Source of the DNA: AP-15 sp963703665
GTDB taxonomy: Bacteria > Pseudomonadota > Alphaproteobacteria > ATCC43930 > CGMCC-115725
NCBI GenBank assembly: GCA_963703665.1
Contig: CAVPFB010000004.1
Coordinates: forward strand, 620,001-684,000
Length of the DNA: 64,000 nucleotides
Direction of reading: 5' to 3'
In this document: positions 9,618 through 18,436 of the stretch, in pieces
Layout of the letters: every line of letters starts with the position of its first letter
Position numbering within the stretch: the stretch's first letter is position 1
Made by a program: the position numbers and the translations under genes
Notes under the pieces: model-generated
What the model was told of the DNA's origin: nothing
What the model saw: the letters and a program-made list of their open reading frames with translations, nothing else
The model's database searches: none

Positions 9618-10421
9618 ATGTACGAATTCAACTATCACAAGCCCGCGAGCCTCGACGAGATCGCGAACCTGCTCGGCGCCAACGAGGACGCGAAGCTCGT
9701 CGCCGGCGGCATGACCCTGGTACCGACCTTGAAGCTGCGGCTCGCCCGCCCATCCGATCTGGTCGACCTCGCGGCGATCACCTCGCTGCGCGGCGTGACC
9801 GACGCCGGCGATGCGCTGGTGATCGGAGCAATGACGCGACACGGCGAGGTCCACAATTCGCCGGTCGTCAAACAGGCGATCCCCGGCCTCGCGGCGATGG
9901 CCGGCATGATCGGCGACCCGGCGGTGCGCAACCGCGGCACGATCGGCGGCTCGATCGCCAACAACGACCCGGCGGCGGACTATCCGGCCGCCCTCGTGGC
10001 GCTCGGCGCCACCGTGCACACCACCAAGCGCGAGATCGCTGCAGAGGATTTTTTCACCGGCATGTTCGAAACCGCGCTCGAACCCTCCGAGATCGTGACC
10101 GCGGTGCGGTTTCCCAAGCCGCAGACCTCATGCTACCAGAAATTCCGCAATCCGGCCTCGCGCTATGCGATCGTCGGCGTCTTTGTCGCGCGCACCTCGG
10201 GTGGCGTGCGCGTTGCCGTGACCGGCGCCGGTCCAAGCGTGTTCCGCGTCCCGGAGATGGAAGCCGCACTCGCGACATCCTTCACCCCCGACGCGATCAA
10301 GGACATTGCAATCCCCGATAACGGGCTCAATTCCGACATCCACGCCAGCGCCGAATACCGCGCCCACCTGGTGGGCGTCATGGCCCGCCGCGCCGTCGCC
10401 GCCTGCGCCTCGACAGGGTGA
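9618..10421 (+). CDS. coxM: Medium FAD-binding subunit of the form II hydroxylase
   Basis: 267 residues; takes electrons from CoxS through FAD. The two FAD-binding loops are AGGMTLVPTLK near residue 31 and TIGGSIANNDPAADYPAA near 110. C-terminal CO-dehydrogenase flavoprotein domain follows (SCYQKFRNPASRYAIVGVF). Complete, with GGGAGA before the ATG. It closes the structural operon; the maturation genes resume at 13.2 kb beyond a 2.8 kb insertion of toxin-antitoxin and oxidoreductase genes. Confidence 0.95.
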   Translation: MYEFNYHKPASLDEIANLLGANEDAKLVAGGMTLVPTLKLRLARPSDLVDLAAITSLRGVTDAGDALVIGAMTRHGEVHNSPVVKQAIPGLAAMAGMIGDPAVRNRGTIGGSIANNDPAADYPAALVALGATVHTTKREIAAEDFFTGMFETALEPSEIVTAVRFPKPQTSCYQKFRNPASRYAIVGVFVARTSGGVRVAVTGAGPSVFRVPEMEAALATSFTPDAIKDIAIPDNGLNSDIHASAEYRAHLVGVMARRAVAACASTG

Positions 10422-10550
10422 TGGCACCGCCTGCCGTCTTCAGCGGGTCGCTTCCTGTCCGCCCCGGCTCGTCAGCGGTCACACCGGGATGTGATACACC
10501 CGACAGAAGGGTTGGATTGAGGACGCAACAGGAATCTGGAACGCTGGGTG

Positions 10551-11078
10551 ATGGCTCGCGAGCGCATCAAGATCGATCCTGAGATCATGGTCGGTAAGCC
10601 GGTAATTCGCGGCACGCGCGTCCCGGTGGACCTGGTCTTGTGCAAGCTCGGGGCCGGCATGGCTCCCGAGGAGATCATTGCGGATCATCCAAAGCTGACC
10701 CTCGACGACGTTCGCGCAGCGCAGACTTTTGCCATCGATTACCCCGCAGACGAGGAAATTGTTTATCGTGAGAGAAGCTTTGTGCGCTGGCTCGTCGACG
10801 AATGCGTCGATGCGGGTCTTGTTGACCAGCTTCGCGCCGTCGGACACGAGGTAGCCTACGTTGCGGAGGTCGTGCCGGGCGTCACCGACCCGGAAGTGTT
10901 GCGGCGCGCCCGTGAGGAAGACAGAAGCCTGCTGACCGAAGACTGGGACGCCGCTGCCCGGCAATGCTACCAGACCGAACGGGGCACGTCGCCCCGCGTG
11001 GATCGGCCTAGATTGCTCCGGGCTACTCGGCCGCTTCCCGCACCGGGTGTCGCAGACCGGGCAGGTAATCCACGCTGA
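10551..11078 (+). CDS. DUF433 antitoxin and DUF5615 PIN-like toxin read as one frame
   Basis: Residues 1-77 are a DUF433 antitoxin (IDPEIMVGKPVIRGTRVPV, LTLDDVRAAQTFAIDY). From a GTG at 10782 the frame reads as the start of a DUF5615 PIN-like toxin (WLVDECVDAGLVDQLRAVG ... SLLTEDWD). These families are normally two adjacent genes. A TGA at 10769 lies just out of frame where the antitoxin should stop, so the fusion may be an indel artefact. After TEDWD similarity is lost, so the toxin C-terminus looks damaged. It overlaps the convergent oxidoreductase gene by 56 bases. Toxin activity is inferred from the family only. Confidence 0.7.
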   Translation: MARERIKIDPEIMVGKPVIRGTRVPVDLVLCKLGAGMAPEEIIADHPKLTLDDVRAAQTFAIDYPADEEIVYRERSFVRWLVDECVDAGLVDQLRAVGHEVAYVAEVVPGVTDPEVLRRAREEDRSLLTEDWDAAARQCYQTERGTSPRVDRPRLLRATRPLPAPGVADRAGNPR

Positions 11079-12267
11079 CCGGCTGGTTCGTTTCGAACGG
11101 GCTCTTCAGGTCGAATTCCCTGGCCATTTCGCGCACCGCCGGAAATACCTCCTGCCCTAAAAGGCGGATACAGGTCTTGGCGTCCTGATGCGTGACAGTC
11201 CCGTCATTGCCCCAAAAGGCGAGAATGCCGGGGCGGGTCTCCTCGAGCAAAATGCGCAGTTTGGCGATCACCTGCTTTGGCGTGCCGGCGATGATCATCA
11301 ATTCTTCGAGCTGTTTTTCCAAGGCTGGGCGGTAGCGCGGGTTTTTCGACCGTCCGGTGGCGAATTCGACAAAGGCGCGGCGGTTGTCGGGGCTCGAATA
11401 GCCCGAGGGCGTGCTCCACACCGGATGGGCCAAGCCGGTGAACTCGCCCTGCATCCACATGAATTGGCGGGCGTTCTGGATCGCCTTTTCCTCGGTCTCG
11501 GCGACATGGATCTGCTTTAAGAGGCCGTGATAATCGGGGCCGGGCGTAAAGCCGGCCTCGGCCGCCGCGTCGTCGTAGATCTGCCAGATCTGCTTGGTGC
11601 GGTCGATCGGCGTATTGAGCGCGATATAGGGATAGCCGCGCCCGGCCGCCCACAGGATCGTCTCCTTGCTGATGACCCCGGGGATCCACACCCGCGGATG
11701 CGGCTTCTGCAGTGGCACCGCCCAAGGGTTGACGACCCGGTGCTGGTAATGGGAGCCTTCCCAGCGGAACGGACCCTGCCGGGTCCAGGCGGCGACGACC
11801 AGGTCGTGCGCCTCCTGAAACCGCTCGCGGTTGAAGGCCGGGCTGACCCCGGCCGCGAGCTGCTCCTGACCGCCGCCGCGGACAAAGCCCGAAACGAGGC
11901 GGCCCCGCGAGATCATGTCGATCATCGACAGCTCCTCGGCCAGCCGCACCGGGTTCTCAGCCAAGGGCAGCGGGTTGCCGAGCAGCACGATCTTCGCCTC
12001 TTTGGTCGCCGCGGCGAGGATCGCGGCGAAGATGTTGCATTTCGCCTGCATGCAAAACGGCGCATTGTGATGCTCGTTCAGCATGAAGCCTTCGATGCCC
12101 ATCTCCTCGGCGTAAATATAGTGCTCAAGATACTCGTTATAGAGCCGGCTGCCGGCGACCGGATCGAAGTATTTATTGGAGAACATCAGCGCCGTAGCCC
12201 CGAAATCCAACCCCTCCTGGGCCGGGTAGGCCGACATCGGCTGCTCGGTGAAGTACATCAGTTGCAT
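11023..12267 (-). CDS. LLM-class flavin-dependent oxidoreductase (luciferase-like monooxygenase)
   Basis: 414 residues, bacterial-luciferase-like TIM barrel using FMN(H2), probably a two-component monooxygenase. Signs are MQLMYFTEQPMSAYP, EHYIYAEEMGIEGFMLNEHH, ILLGNPLPL-like strands, DMISRGRLVSGFVRGGGQE and RVWIPGVISKETILWAAGR. The ATG at 12267 follows GGAGAAAC; earlier in-frame starts only add an Arg-rich stretch. No flavin reductase gene is next to it, and the substrate is unknown. It sits between two toxin-antitoxin modules. Confidence 0.88.
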   Translation of the reverse strand: MQLMYFTEQPMSAYPAQEGLDFGATALMFSNKYFDPVAGSRLYNEYLEHYIYAEEMGIEGFMLNEHHNAPFCMQAKCNIFAAILAAATKEAKIVLLGNPLPLAENPVRLAEELSMIDMISRGRLVSGFVRGGGQEQLAAGVSPAFNRERFQEAHDLVVAAWTRQGPFRWEGSHYQHRVVNPWAVPLQKPHPRVWIPGVISKETILWAAGRGYPYIALNTPIDRTKQIWQIYDDAAAEAGFTPGPDYHGLLKQIHVAETEEKAIQNARQFMWMQGEFTGLAHPVWSTPSGYSSPDNRRAFVEFATGRSKNPRYRPALEKQLEELMIIAGTPKQVIAKLRILLEETRPGILAFWGNDGTVTHQDAKTCIRLLGQEVFPAVREMAREFDLKSPFETNQPVSVDYLPGLRHPVREAAE

Positions 12268-12410
12268 GAGTTTCTCCGTCTCCGGCCTCGCCGCGCTCCG
12301 CCCGCAGCGCTCCGCGAAGTCTGTCACAAATCTCGCTGCCGGGCGTGGGTTTTTTGCTTCGCCATTTGCTCGGCGGAGAGTTGGGGAGCGATCGAAACGC
12401 CGGTCGCAGA

Positions 12411-12819
12411 TCACGTCCCAAGAAGACGAACCGTGCCGGAAAGATGCGGCCGGCTCGCGGCGGATGCGAAGCTGCGGTCGGCGGTTACGACATGCGTCTG
12501 ATGGCGCAGCGCCAGCGCCAGATAGAGGCAGTCATAGATCGGATGTCCGATTTCGATGGCGAGCTGTAGCGCCTGCTCGAGATGCGGCTCGATCGGGAGC
12601 GAGGGAATTCGGGGCTTTACGCAGATCGGAAAGCCACTCCACCGCTTCCCCGACAGCGATCTCACCGCGCTGAGCACGTCGCCACAGCGCGTTTGCCGCT
12701 TCGGCGAGCCACAAAGCGGGCGCGATCAGCTCCTCGTTGCGGAGTGCCACCGCCGCTGCGCTGTCAGGCTCGTCGAAAACCCATTTGAGGGCGACGGAGG
12801 CGTCGACGACAACGCTCAA
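12411..12819 (-). CDS. VapC-type PIN-domain ribonuclease toxin (one frameshift)
   Basis: About 135 residues once one extra base is removed. PIN residues visible: N-terminal VVVDASVALKWVFDEP (first Asp), LIAPALWLAEAANALWR (Glu), then after the break HPIYDCLYLALALR (Asp) and VVTADRSFA (last Asp). The shift is in a C4 run at 12611-12614. Translation appears to start at a TTG whose TTGA overlaps the antitoxin stop, tightly coupling the pair. PIN toxins of this class cleave tRNA or rRNA; the actual target is unknown. Confidence 0.82.
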
Positions 12820-13049
12820 CGTTCGTCGCGGTCCTGGCGAATGAGGTCCTCCGACGGGACCGAGATCCGGCCGCGCGTCGCTTCGCGCAGCGCCGCGGCG
12901 CGCTCCCAAAACGCGGCGCGGCCGGCACGTAGGACTTCTTCCAAAATGATGCGGTGCTCGGCTTCGGCGCTGCGGCCGTGCTCGACGGCTCTGCGCTTTA
13001 GGGCCTCGACGACATCCTGGGGAACGTCTCGAACCAGCAGTTGGGCCAT
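12816..13049 (-). CDS. FitA/VapB-like ribbon-helix-helix antitoxin
   Basis: 77 residues. N-terminal strand and two helices of the Arc/FitA type (MAQLLVRDVPQDVVEALKRR, then HGRSAEAEHRIILEEVL), with a C-terminal tail that would wrap the VapC toxin (RISVPSEDLIRQDRDER). Such antitoxins bind and repress their own promoter. The gene lies upstream of vapC with a 4-base overlap. Antitoxin plus toxin form a complete module; whether active depends on the vapC frameshift being an error. Confidence 0.85.
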   Translation of the reverse strand: MAQLLVRDVPQDVVEALKRRAVEHGRSAEAEHRIILEEVLRAGRAAFWERAAALREATRGRISVPSEDLIRQDRDER

Positions 13050-13204
13050 GCAAGCTCTCCCAAATGTTGCTATCAGATGATAGCGCCGGAGTGGTGGAAG
13101 TCCAGCGGGTCGAGGCCGGGGTGGCGACGCCGCGGCACGTGCATTAAATGTTGACCGTGGGCCCGAACCTGCGGGGTTACCCCGGGGCTTGCATTGTCCG
13201 CCCG

Positions 13205-13225
13205 CCCTCTCCCGACGGGAGGGGG
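13205..13225. repeat. REP-like hairpin before the moxR gene
   Basis: CCCTCTCCCG and CGGGAGGGGG face each other across one base. It closely resembles the perfect hairpin at 14238-14264, so I take both as copies of one REP-type palindrome. Confidence 0.55.
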
Positions 13226-13250
13226 ATTTTGCTGCGATCGGATCGTTTTG

Positions 13251-14180
13251 ATGGATGTTGCCTCCCCCTCCGCCAAGCTGCCCGCTGCAGTCGACGACAC
13301 CTTGGCCATGCTCGGCAGCGCCGATTACATCGCCGACCGCAGCCTGGCGACGGCGGTGCACCTGGCGCTGCACCTGAAGCGGCCATTGTTCCTCGAAGGC
13401 GAGGCCGGGGTCGGCAAGACCGAGATCGCCAAGGTGTTGGCGAGCGCCCTCGGGCGCCGCCTGATCCGTCTGCAATGCTACGAGGGGCTCGATGTCGCCT
13501 CGGCGGTCTACGAATGGGACTATGCCCGGCAGATGATCGAGATCCGCCTCGCCGAAGCGGCCGATGAGGACCGCGGCGAGATCGAGAGCACGATCTTCTC
13601 CGACCGCTTTCTGATCAAACGGCCGCTCTTACAGGCGCTTGAGCCCGACATCGCCGGCGCTCCGGTATTGCTTATCGACGAGCTCGACCGCACCGACGAG
13701 CCGTTCGAAGCCTACCTGCTCGAGCTGCTCTCCGACTTTCAGGTGACGATCCCGGAAATCGGCACGATCCACGCCGCCGAGCCGCCGATCGTGATCATCA
13801 CCTCGAACCGCACTCGCGAGATCCATGACGCGCTGAAGCGCCGCTGCTTTTATTACTGGGTCGATTACCCGAATGCGGCGCGCGAGCTCGAAATCCTTGC
13901 GCGCAAGGCGCCCGGCGCCAGCGAACACCTCTCGCGCGAGGTCGTCGGTTTCGTGCAAAGGCTGCGCACGATGGATCTGTTCAAATTGCCCGGCATCGCC
14001 GAGACAATCGACTGGACCGAAGCGCTGATGCAACTGGACGTGCTCGAGCTCAGCCCGCACGCGATCAACGACACGTTGGGCGTCTTGCTCAAGTACCAGG
14101 ACGACATCGCCCGCCTGCAGGGCAGCGAAGCCGCGCGCCTCCTCGACCAGGTCAAGGCCGAAGCCGCGGCAGCAGGGTGA
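13251..14180 (+). CDS. coxD: MoxR-family AAA+ ATPase (CoxD-like)
   Basis: 309 residues. Walker A GEAGVGKTEIAK at 50-61, Walker B LLIDELDR near 135, sensor-1 IITSNRTREI and the C-terminal lid. In CO dehydrogenase clusters CoxD helps insert the sulfur of the Mo-Cu site, with a VWA protein; the next gene is that partner. ATG at 13251; the earlier in-frame start adds residues derived from the REP sequence. Belongs to the maturation operon coxD-coxE-XdhC-XdhC-MoeA/MobA. Confidence 0.93.
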   Translation: MDVASPSAKLPAAVDDTLAMLGSADYIADRSLATAVHLALHLKRPLFLEGEAGVGKTEIAKVLASALGRRLIRLQCYEGLDVASAVYEWDYARQMIEIRLAEAADEDRGEIESTIFSDRFLIKRPLLQALEPDIAGAPVLLIDELDRTDEPFEAYLLELLSDFQVTIPEIGTIHAAEPPIVIITSNRTREIHDALKRRCFYYWVDYPNAARELEILARKAPGASEHLSREVVGFVQRLRTMDLFKLPGIAETIDWTEALMQLDVLELSPHAINDTLGVLLKYQDDIARLQGSEAARLLDQVKAEAAAAG

Positions 14181-14237
14181 CGCCGTGACCGCCGTCCCCC
14201 TCACCAGCCTCCCGCCGGATCGTAGTCCGGGGTCGGC

Positions 14238-14264
14238 ACCCTCTCCCGCAATGCGGGAGAGGGT
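14238..14264. repeat. Perfect 12-bp inverted repeat, REP-like
   Basis: ACCCTCTCCCGC and its exact reverse complement are separated by AAT. It lies between the MoxR and VWA genes. No T-run follows, so it is a REP-type palindrome rather than a standard terminator, though it could shield the mRNA end. Confidence 0.75.
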
Positions 14265-14313
14265 GGGACCCGGCGCGGTATCGACGGTAGGGTGAGGGCT
14301 GCCCGCAGAAATC

Positions 14314-15538
14314 ATGTCGCAATCGTCTGAAGCCGGCGGGCGGCTGCTCGCCAATCTGATGCATTTTGCGCGCACTCTGCGCGCGGCGGGGCTGCCGGTT
14401 GGGCCGGGTAAGGTCATCGATGCGGTCGATGCGGTGCGGACGATCGGGATTACCGACCGGCGCGACTTCTACTGGACATTGCATGCGGTGTTCGTCAACC
14501 GGCCGGACCAGCGGCTGATTTTCGACCAGGCGTTTCACATCTTTTGGCGCAATCCTGATCTGTTGAAAAAGATGATGGGCCTGGTGCTGCCCGAAATGCG
14601 GGTTGAAGCCGAAGAAGACCGGGGCGCCGAGATGGCGCGGCGGCTGGCCGAGGCATTGCATCCGAACCAGCAGCAACCCGCCGGCGAGCCGGAGGAGACC
14701 GAAACCGAGATCGACGCGGTCATGACCTTTTCCGACCGCGAGCAATTGCGCGGCATGGATTTCGAGAAGATGTCGCTCGAAGAATTGGCCCGCGCCAAGG
14801 CCGCGATCGCGCGGCTGCGCCTGCCGGTCCAGGATGTGCCGACCCGCCGCTTCGCCCCCGACCGGCACGGCCGCCGCGCCGATCTGCGCGCGACGATGCG
14901 CGCCGCGTTGCGCTCGGGCGGCCTGATCGAGCTGAAGCGCAAGAGCCGGCGCCGGCGCCCGCCGCCGCTTGTCGTGTTGTGCGACATCTCCGGCTCGATG
15001 AGCCGCTACAGCCGGGTCTTCCTGCATTTCATGCACACGGTCACCAACGACCGCGACCGAGTTCTACGACTTCGTCTTTGGCACCCGGCTGACCAATATC
15101 ACCCGCTATCTGCGCCACCGCGATGTCGATCTGGCGCTGGAGCGGGTCGGCGAGGCGGTCGCCGACTGGTCGGGCGGAACCCGCATCGGCCATTCGATCG
15201 CCGAGTTCAACCGGCTGTGGTCGCGCCGCCTGTTGGGCCAGGGGGCGATCGTGCTGCTGATCACCGACGGGCTCGACCGCGACGCCGGCGCCGGGCTCGC
15301 CCGCGAGATGGACCGGCTGCACCGCTCGTGCCGCAGGCTGATTTGGCTGAACCCGCTGTTGCGATATGAGGGGTTCGAGCCAAGATCTCTGGGGATGAAG
15401 GCGATGATGCCCTATGTCGACGAGTTCCGGCCGGTGCACAATCTGGAAAGTCTCGAAGCTTTGATCGCGGTGCTGAGCGCCCCGATCGCGCGGCGCGGCG
15501 CGGCAGTGTGGCAGCAGAACATAGAGAGGGCGGCATGA
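14314..15538 (+). CDS. coxE: VWA-domain protein CoxE (one frameshift)
   Basis: About 407 residues after correcting one extra base near 15055-15060. The first 220 residues are the CoxE N-terminal region; a von Willebrand A domain follows with MIDAS motif DISGSMSRYS. Beyond the break, EFYDFVFGTRLTNITRYL, SGGTRIGHSIAEFNRLW and VLLITDGLDRD complete it. It partners the MoxR ATPase in maturing the hydroxylase active site. Its TGA overlaps the next ATG by the classic ATGA. Confidence 0.9.
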
Positions 15539-15856
15539 GCGACACGGCGGAAATCCTCGAACAGGCGGCGCGCTGGCGCGAAGCCGGGTCGGGCGTGGCG
15601 CTGGCGACCGTAGTCACCACCTGGGGCTCGTCGCCGCGGCCGGTCGGCGCCAAGCTCGCGGTCGACGACACGGGCGCGATGGTCGGCTCGGTGTCGGGCG
15701 GCTGCGTCGAGGGCGCGGTCGTCGAGCGAGGCGCTGGAAGCGATCCGCGACGGCAAGCCGCGGCTCCTCGATTTCGGCGTCAGCGACGACCAGGCTTGGG
15801 AGGTCGGCCTCGCCTGCGGCGGCAAGATCCAGGTCTTTGTCGAGCGCGTCGAATGA
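15535..15856 (+). CDS. Small XdhC/CoxF-like protein, N-terminal XdhC domain only (one frameshift)
   Basis: About 106 residues after removing one extra base at about 15727. Matches the XdhC/CoxI first domain: VALATVVTTWGSSPRPVGAK, VGSVSGGCVEGAVV, then in the next frame LDFGVSDDQAWEVGLACGG. XdhC proteins bind molybdenum cofactor and deliver its sulfurated form to the hydroxylase. The two XdhC domains are separate genes here, as in cox clusters (CoxF/CoxI). ATGA overlaps link it to both neighbours. Confidence 0.88.
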
Positions 15857-16563
15857 AGGGGCGTATCCTCGACCGCGTCGTCGCCGCCGGGCGCGAGCAC
15901 CGTTCCGTCGTGCTCGCCACCGACATCGCCACCGGACGGCAAATGTTGCTCGACGGCGACGGCGCCGAGGGCGATCTGGCGCTCGACGAGGCCGCGCTCG
16001 ATACAATGCGCGAGGCCTTGCGCGCCGACCGCAACCGCACGATCGAAACGCCGCAGGGGCGCGTCTTTGTCGAGGTGTTCAGCCCGCCGCGGCGCTGCTT
16101 TGTGGTCGGCGCCGTGCACGTCGCCCAGCCGCTGGTGCAGATGCTGGCGCTGGCCGATTACGCCGTCACCGTGATCGACCCGCGCCAGTCCTTTGCCACC
16201 GAGGCGCGTTTTCCGGGCGTCGAGCTGACCCAGGAATGGCCCGACGAGGCGCTCGAACGGCTGCATCCCGATCGCGCCTCGGCGGTGGTGACCTTGACCC
16301 ACGACCCAAAGCTCGACGACCCGGCCTTGGCCGTGGCGTTGCGCTCGGGCTGCTTCTACATCGGCGCCCTCGGTTCGCGCCGCACTCACGCCGCGCGCTG
16401 TTCGCGGCTCAAGGAGCTGGGCTTCGCCGAGGATGACCTCGCGCGGATTCACGGCCCGATCGGGTTGGCGATCGGCGGGGTGTCGCCGGCCGAGGTGGCG
16501 ATCTCGATCGTCGCCCAGATGACCCAGATCCTGCGCCACGCCCAGGCCGCGGAGGCGGCATGA
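15853..16563 (+). CDS. XdhC-family protein, Rossmann-domain half
   Basis: 236 residues. After an N-terminal XdhC-like segment comes the XdhC C-terminal Rossmann domain (CFVVGAVHVAQPLVQMLALADY, VIDPRQSFAT, SGCFYIGALGSRRTHAAR, HGPIGLAIGGVSPAEVAISI). The usual GAGH of the nucleotide loop reads GAVH. Expected role: molybdenum-cofactor handling for CoxL together with the preceding small protein. Overlaps both neighbours by 4 bases. Confidence 0.9.
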   Translation: MKGRILDRVVAAGREHRSVVLATDIATGRQMLLDGDGAEGDLALDEAALDTMREALRADRNRTIETPQGRVFVEVFSPPRRCFVVGAVHVAQPLVQMLALADYAVTVIDPRQSFATEARFPGVELTQEWPDEALERLHPDRASAVVTLTHDPKLDDPALAVALRSGCFYIGALGSRRTHAARCSRLKELGFAEDDLARIHGPIGLAIGGVSPAEVAISIVAQMTQILRHAQAAEAA

Positions 16564-18212
16564 GATTTGGCGAGGTTCCGGTCGCCGAGGCGGCGGGCGC
16601 GATCCTCGCGCACAGCCTGAAGCTCGGGACGACGGCGCTCAAGAAAGGGCGTGTGCTGTCGCCGGCCGATACCGAGCTGATTGCCGCCGCTGGCGTTTCG
16701 GAGATCACTGTCGCGCGCCTCGATCCGGACGACGTTCCGGAAGATGAAGCCGCGGAACGGATCGCCGTAGCGGCGGCCGGGCCCGGCATCTCGGTGGCGG
16801 CGCCGTTCACCGGACGCGCCAACCTCCATGCCGAGGGGCGCGGATTGCTGGTCTTCGCGAGGGAGCGGATCGATCGGCTCAACCTCGTCGACGAAGCGGT
16901 GACGCTCGGGACTCTGCCGGCGTTCGCCACGGTCGAGCCGAGGCAGATGGTTGCGACCGTAAAACTCATTCCGTTCGCCGCTCCCGAGGAAGCCGTAAAG
17001 GAATGCGTCAAGGCTGCCATTTCCGAAGGTCCGCTGCTGCGGCTGGCGCCGTTTCAAAATCTCTCGTTCGGGCTGATCCAAACACGCCTTCCCGGGCTCA
17101 AGGAAAGCATCCTCGACAAGACCCGCGAGGTCACAGTTGGGCGGCTGGCGGCGCTCGGCTGCAAGCTCGTCTTCGAGGAGCGCTGCGCCCATGCGAGCGG
17201 CGAATTGGCGGCGACCATCCGCGATGCGCTGGGCCGCGGCATCGACATTCTGCTGATCCACGGCGCCTCGGCGATCCTCGACCGACGCGATGTGATCCCG
17301 GCGGCGATCGTCGCCGCTGGCGGCCGGATCGACCATTTCGGCATGCCGGTCGACCCGGGCAATCTCTTGCTCCTCGGCCATGTCGGCGAGCGGGCGGTGC
17401 TGGGGCTGCCCGGCTGCGCCCGCTCCCCCAAGGTCAACGGCTTCGACTGGGTGCTGGAGCGGCTGGTCGCCGGATTGCCGGTCGGGGCGGCCGAGATCAT
17501 GCGGATGGGGAGCGGTGGCCTCTTGGCCGAGATCCCGTCGCGGCCGTTGCCGCGGGCCGGGGCCCCGCCCGCCGCACTCCGGGAAAAACCGCAAGGCCTG
17601 CGCATCGGCGCGCTACTGCTGGCCGCCGGTCAATCGCGGCGGATGGGTGGGCCGAACAAGCTGCTCGCCGACATCGACGGCACTCCGATGGTGGCGCGGG
17701 TGGCGCAGCGGCTGCTCGCCTCGCGGGCGCGGCCGATCCTCGCCGTCTTGGGCAACAAGGCCGACGAGGTCGACGCCGCTCTCGGCAAGCTCCCGGTCGA
17801 GCGGGTGCGCAACCCCGACTTCGCCGACGGGCTGTCGAGCTCGCTGAGGCGCGGGATCGCGGCGCTGCCGCCCGATCTCGACGGCGCCCTCGTGTGCCTC
17901 GGCGACATGCCGCTCGTCGCCGGCCGGCACATCGACCGGCTGATCGCCGCGTTCAACCCGCTCGAAGGCCGTGCCATTATCGTGCCGACCCGGCATGGCA
18001 AGCGCGGCAACCCGGTGCTGTGGTCAAAGCGTTTCTTTTCCGAGATGGCCCGAATCGCCGGCGATGTCGGGGCCCGGCACCTGATTGGCGAGCACGCCGA
18101 GCTGGTCGCCGAGATCGAGATGGACGACGACGCGATCCTCGTCGACATCGACACCCCCGAGGCGCTCGACGCGCTGCGGGCAAAGGCAAAGCCGGCCGTG
18201 CAGCCAGGTTAG
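16560..18212 (+). CDS. Fusion of a molybdopterin-binding (MoeA/MogA-like) domain and a MobA-like nucleotidyltransferase
   Basis: 550 residues. Residues 1-340 are the molybdopterin-binding part (GDV-type loops GIDILLIHGASAILDRRDVI, HFGMPVDPGNLLLLGH). From about 345 a MobA/MocA-type NTP transferase begins with GALLLAAGQSRRMGGPNKLL and later CLGDMPLV and DIDTPEAL. MocA-like enzymes add CMP to molybdopterin, the dinucleotide form used by this hydroxylase family. Fusion puts metal insertion and cytidylylation in one chain. ATGA-coupled to the XdhC gene; last gene of the maturation operon. Confidence 0.9.
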   Translation: MRFGEVPVAEAAGAILAHSLKLGTTALKKGRVLSPADTELIAAAGVSEITVARLDPDDVPEDEAAERIAVAAAGPGISVAAPFTGRANLHAEGRGLLVFARERIDRLNLVDEAVTLGTLPAFATVEPRQMVATVKLIPFAAPEEAVKECVKAAISEGPLLRLAPFQNLSFGLIQTRLPGLKESILDKTREVTVGRLAALGCKLVFEERCAHASGELAATIRDALGRGIDILLIHGASAILDRRDVIPAAIVAAGGRIDHFGMPVDPGNLLLLGHVGERAVLGLPGCARSPKVNGFDWVLERLVAGLPVGAAEIMRMGSGGLLAEIPSRPLPRAGAPPAALREKPQGLRIGALLLAAGQSRRMGGPNKLLADIDGTPMVARVAQRLLASRARPILAVLGNKADEVDAALGKLPVERVRNPDFADGLSSSLRRGIAALPPDLDGALVCLGDMPLVAGRHIDRLIAAFNPLEGRAIIVPTRHGKRGNPVLWSKRFFSEMARIAGDVGARHLIGEHAELVAEIEMDDDAILVDIDTPEALDALRAKAKPAVQPG

Positions 18213-18250
18213 ATCCGTGAAGGATATGGCAGCCGAGCGGAGTTCCTGTC

Positions 18251-18270
18251 GCCGTCCTACGAGGGACGGC
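18251..18270 (+). terminator. Possible terminator hairpin after the molybdenum-cofactor operon
   Basis: GCCGTCC and GGACGGC pair around a six-base loop, 38 bases beyond the fusion-gene stop. No T-run follows, so intrinsic termination is doubtful. Confidence 0.3.
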
Positions 18271-18436
18271 TGCGAGACAACTGCGCCGAGCGCCTACCGC
18301 CGCATGGGGCTGATTTTCCTGTGGCCGCGGCGGGTGGTGCTGGCGCGGCGGGCTGGCATCGCGGCGTTGCTCACCTATGAAATTGGCCCAGTCGCGCGGC
18401 CCCGGACTGTTTTTGCCGGTCCCGCGACCCGGTGGG

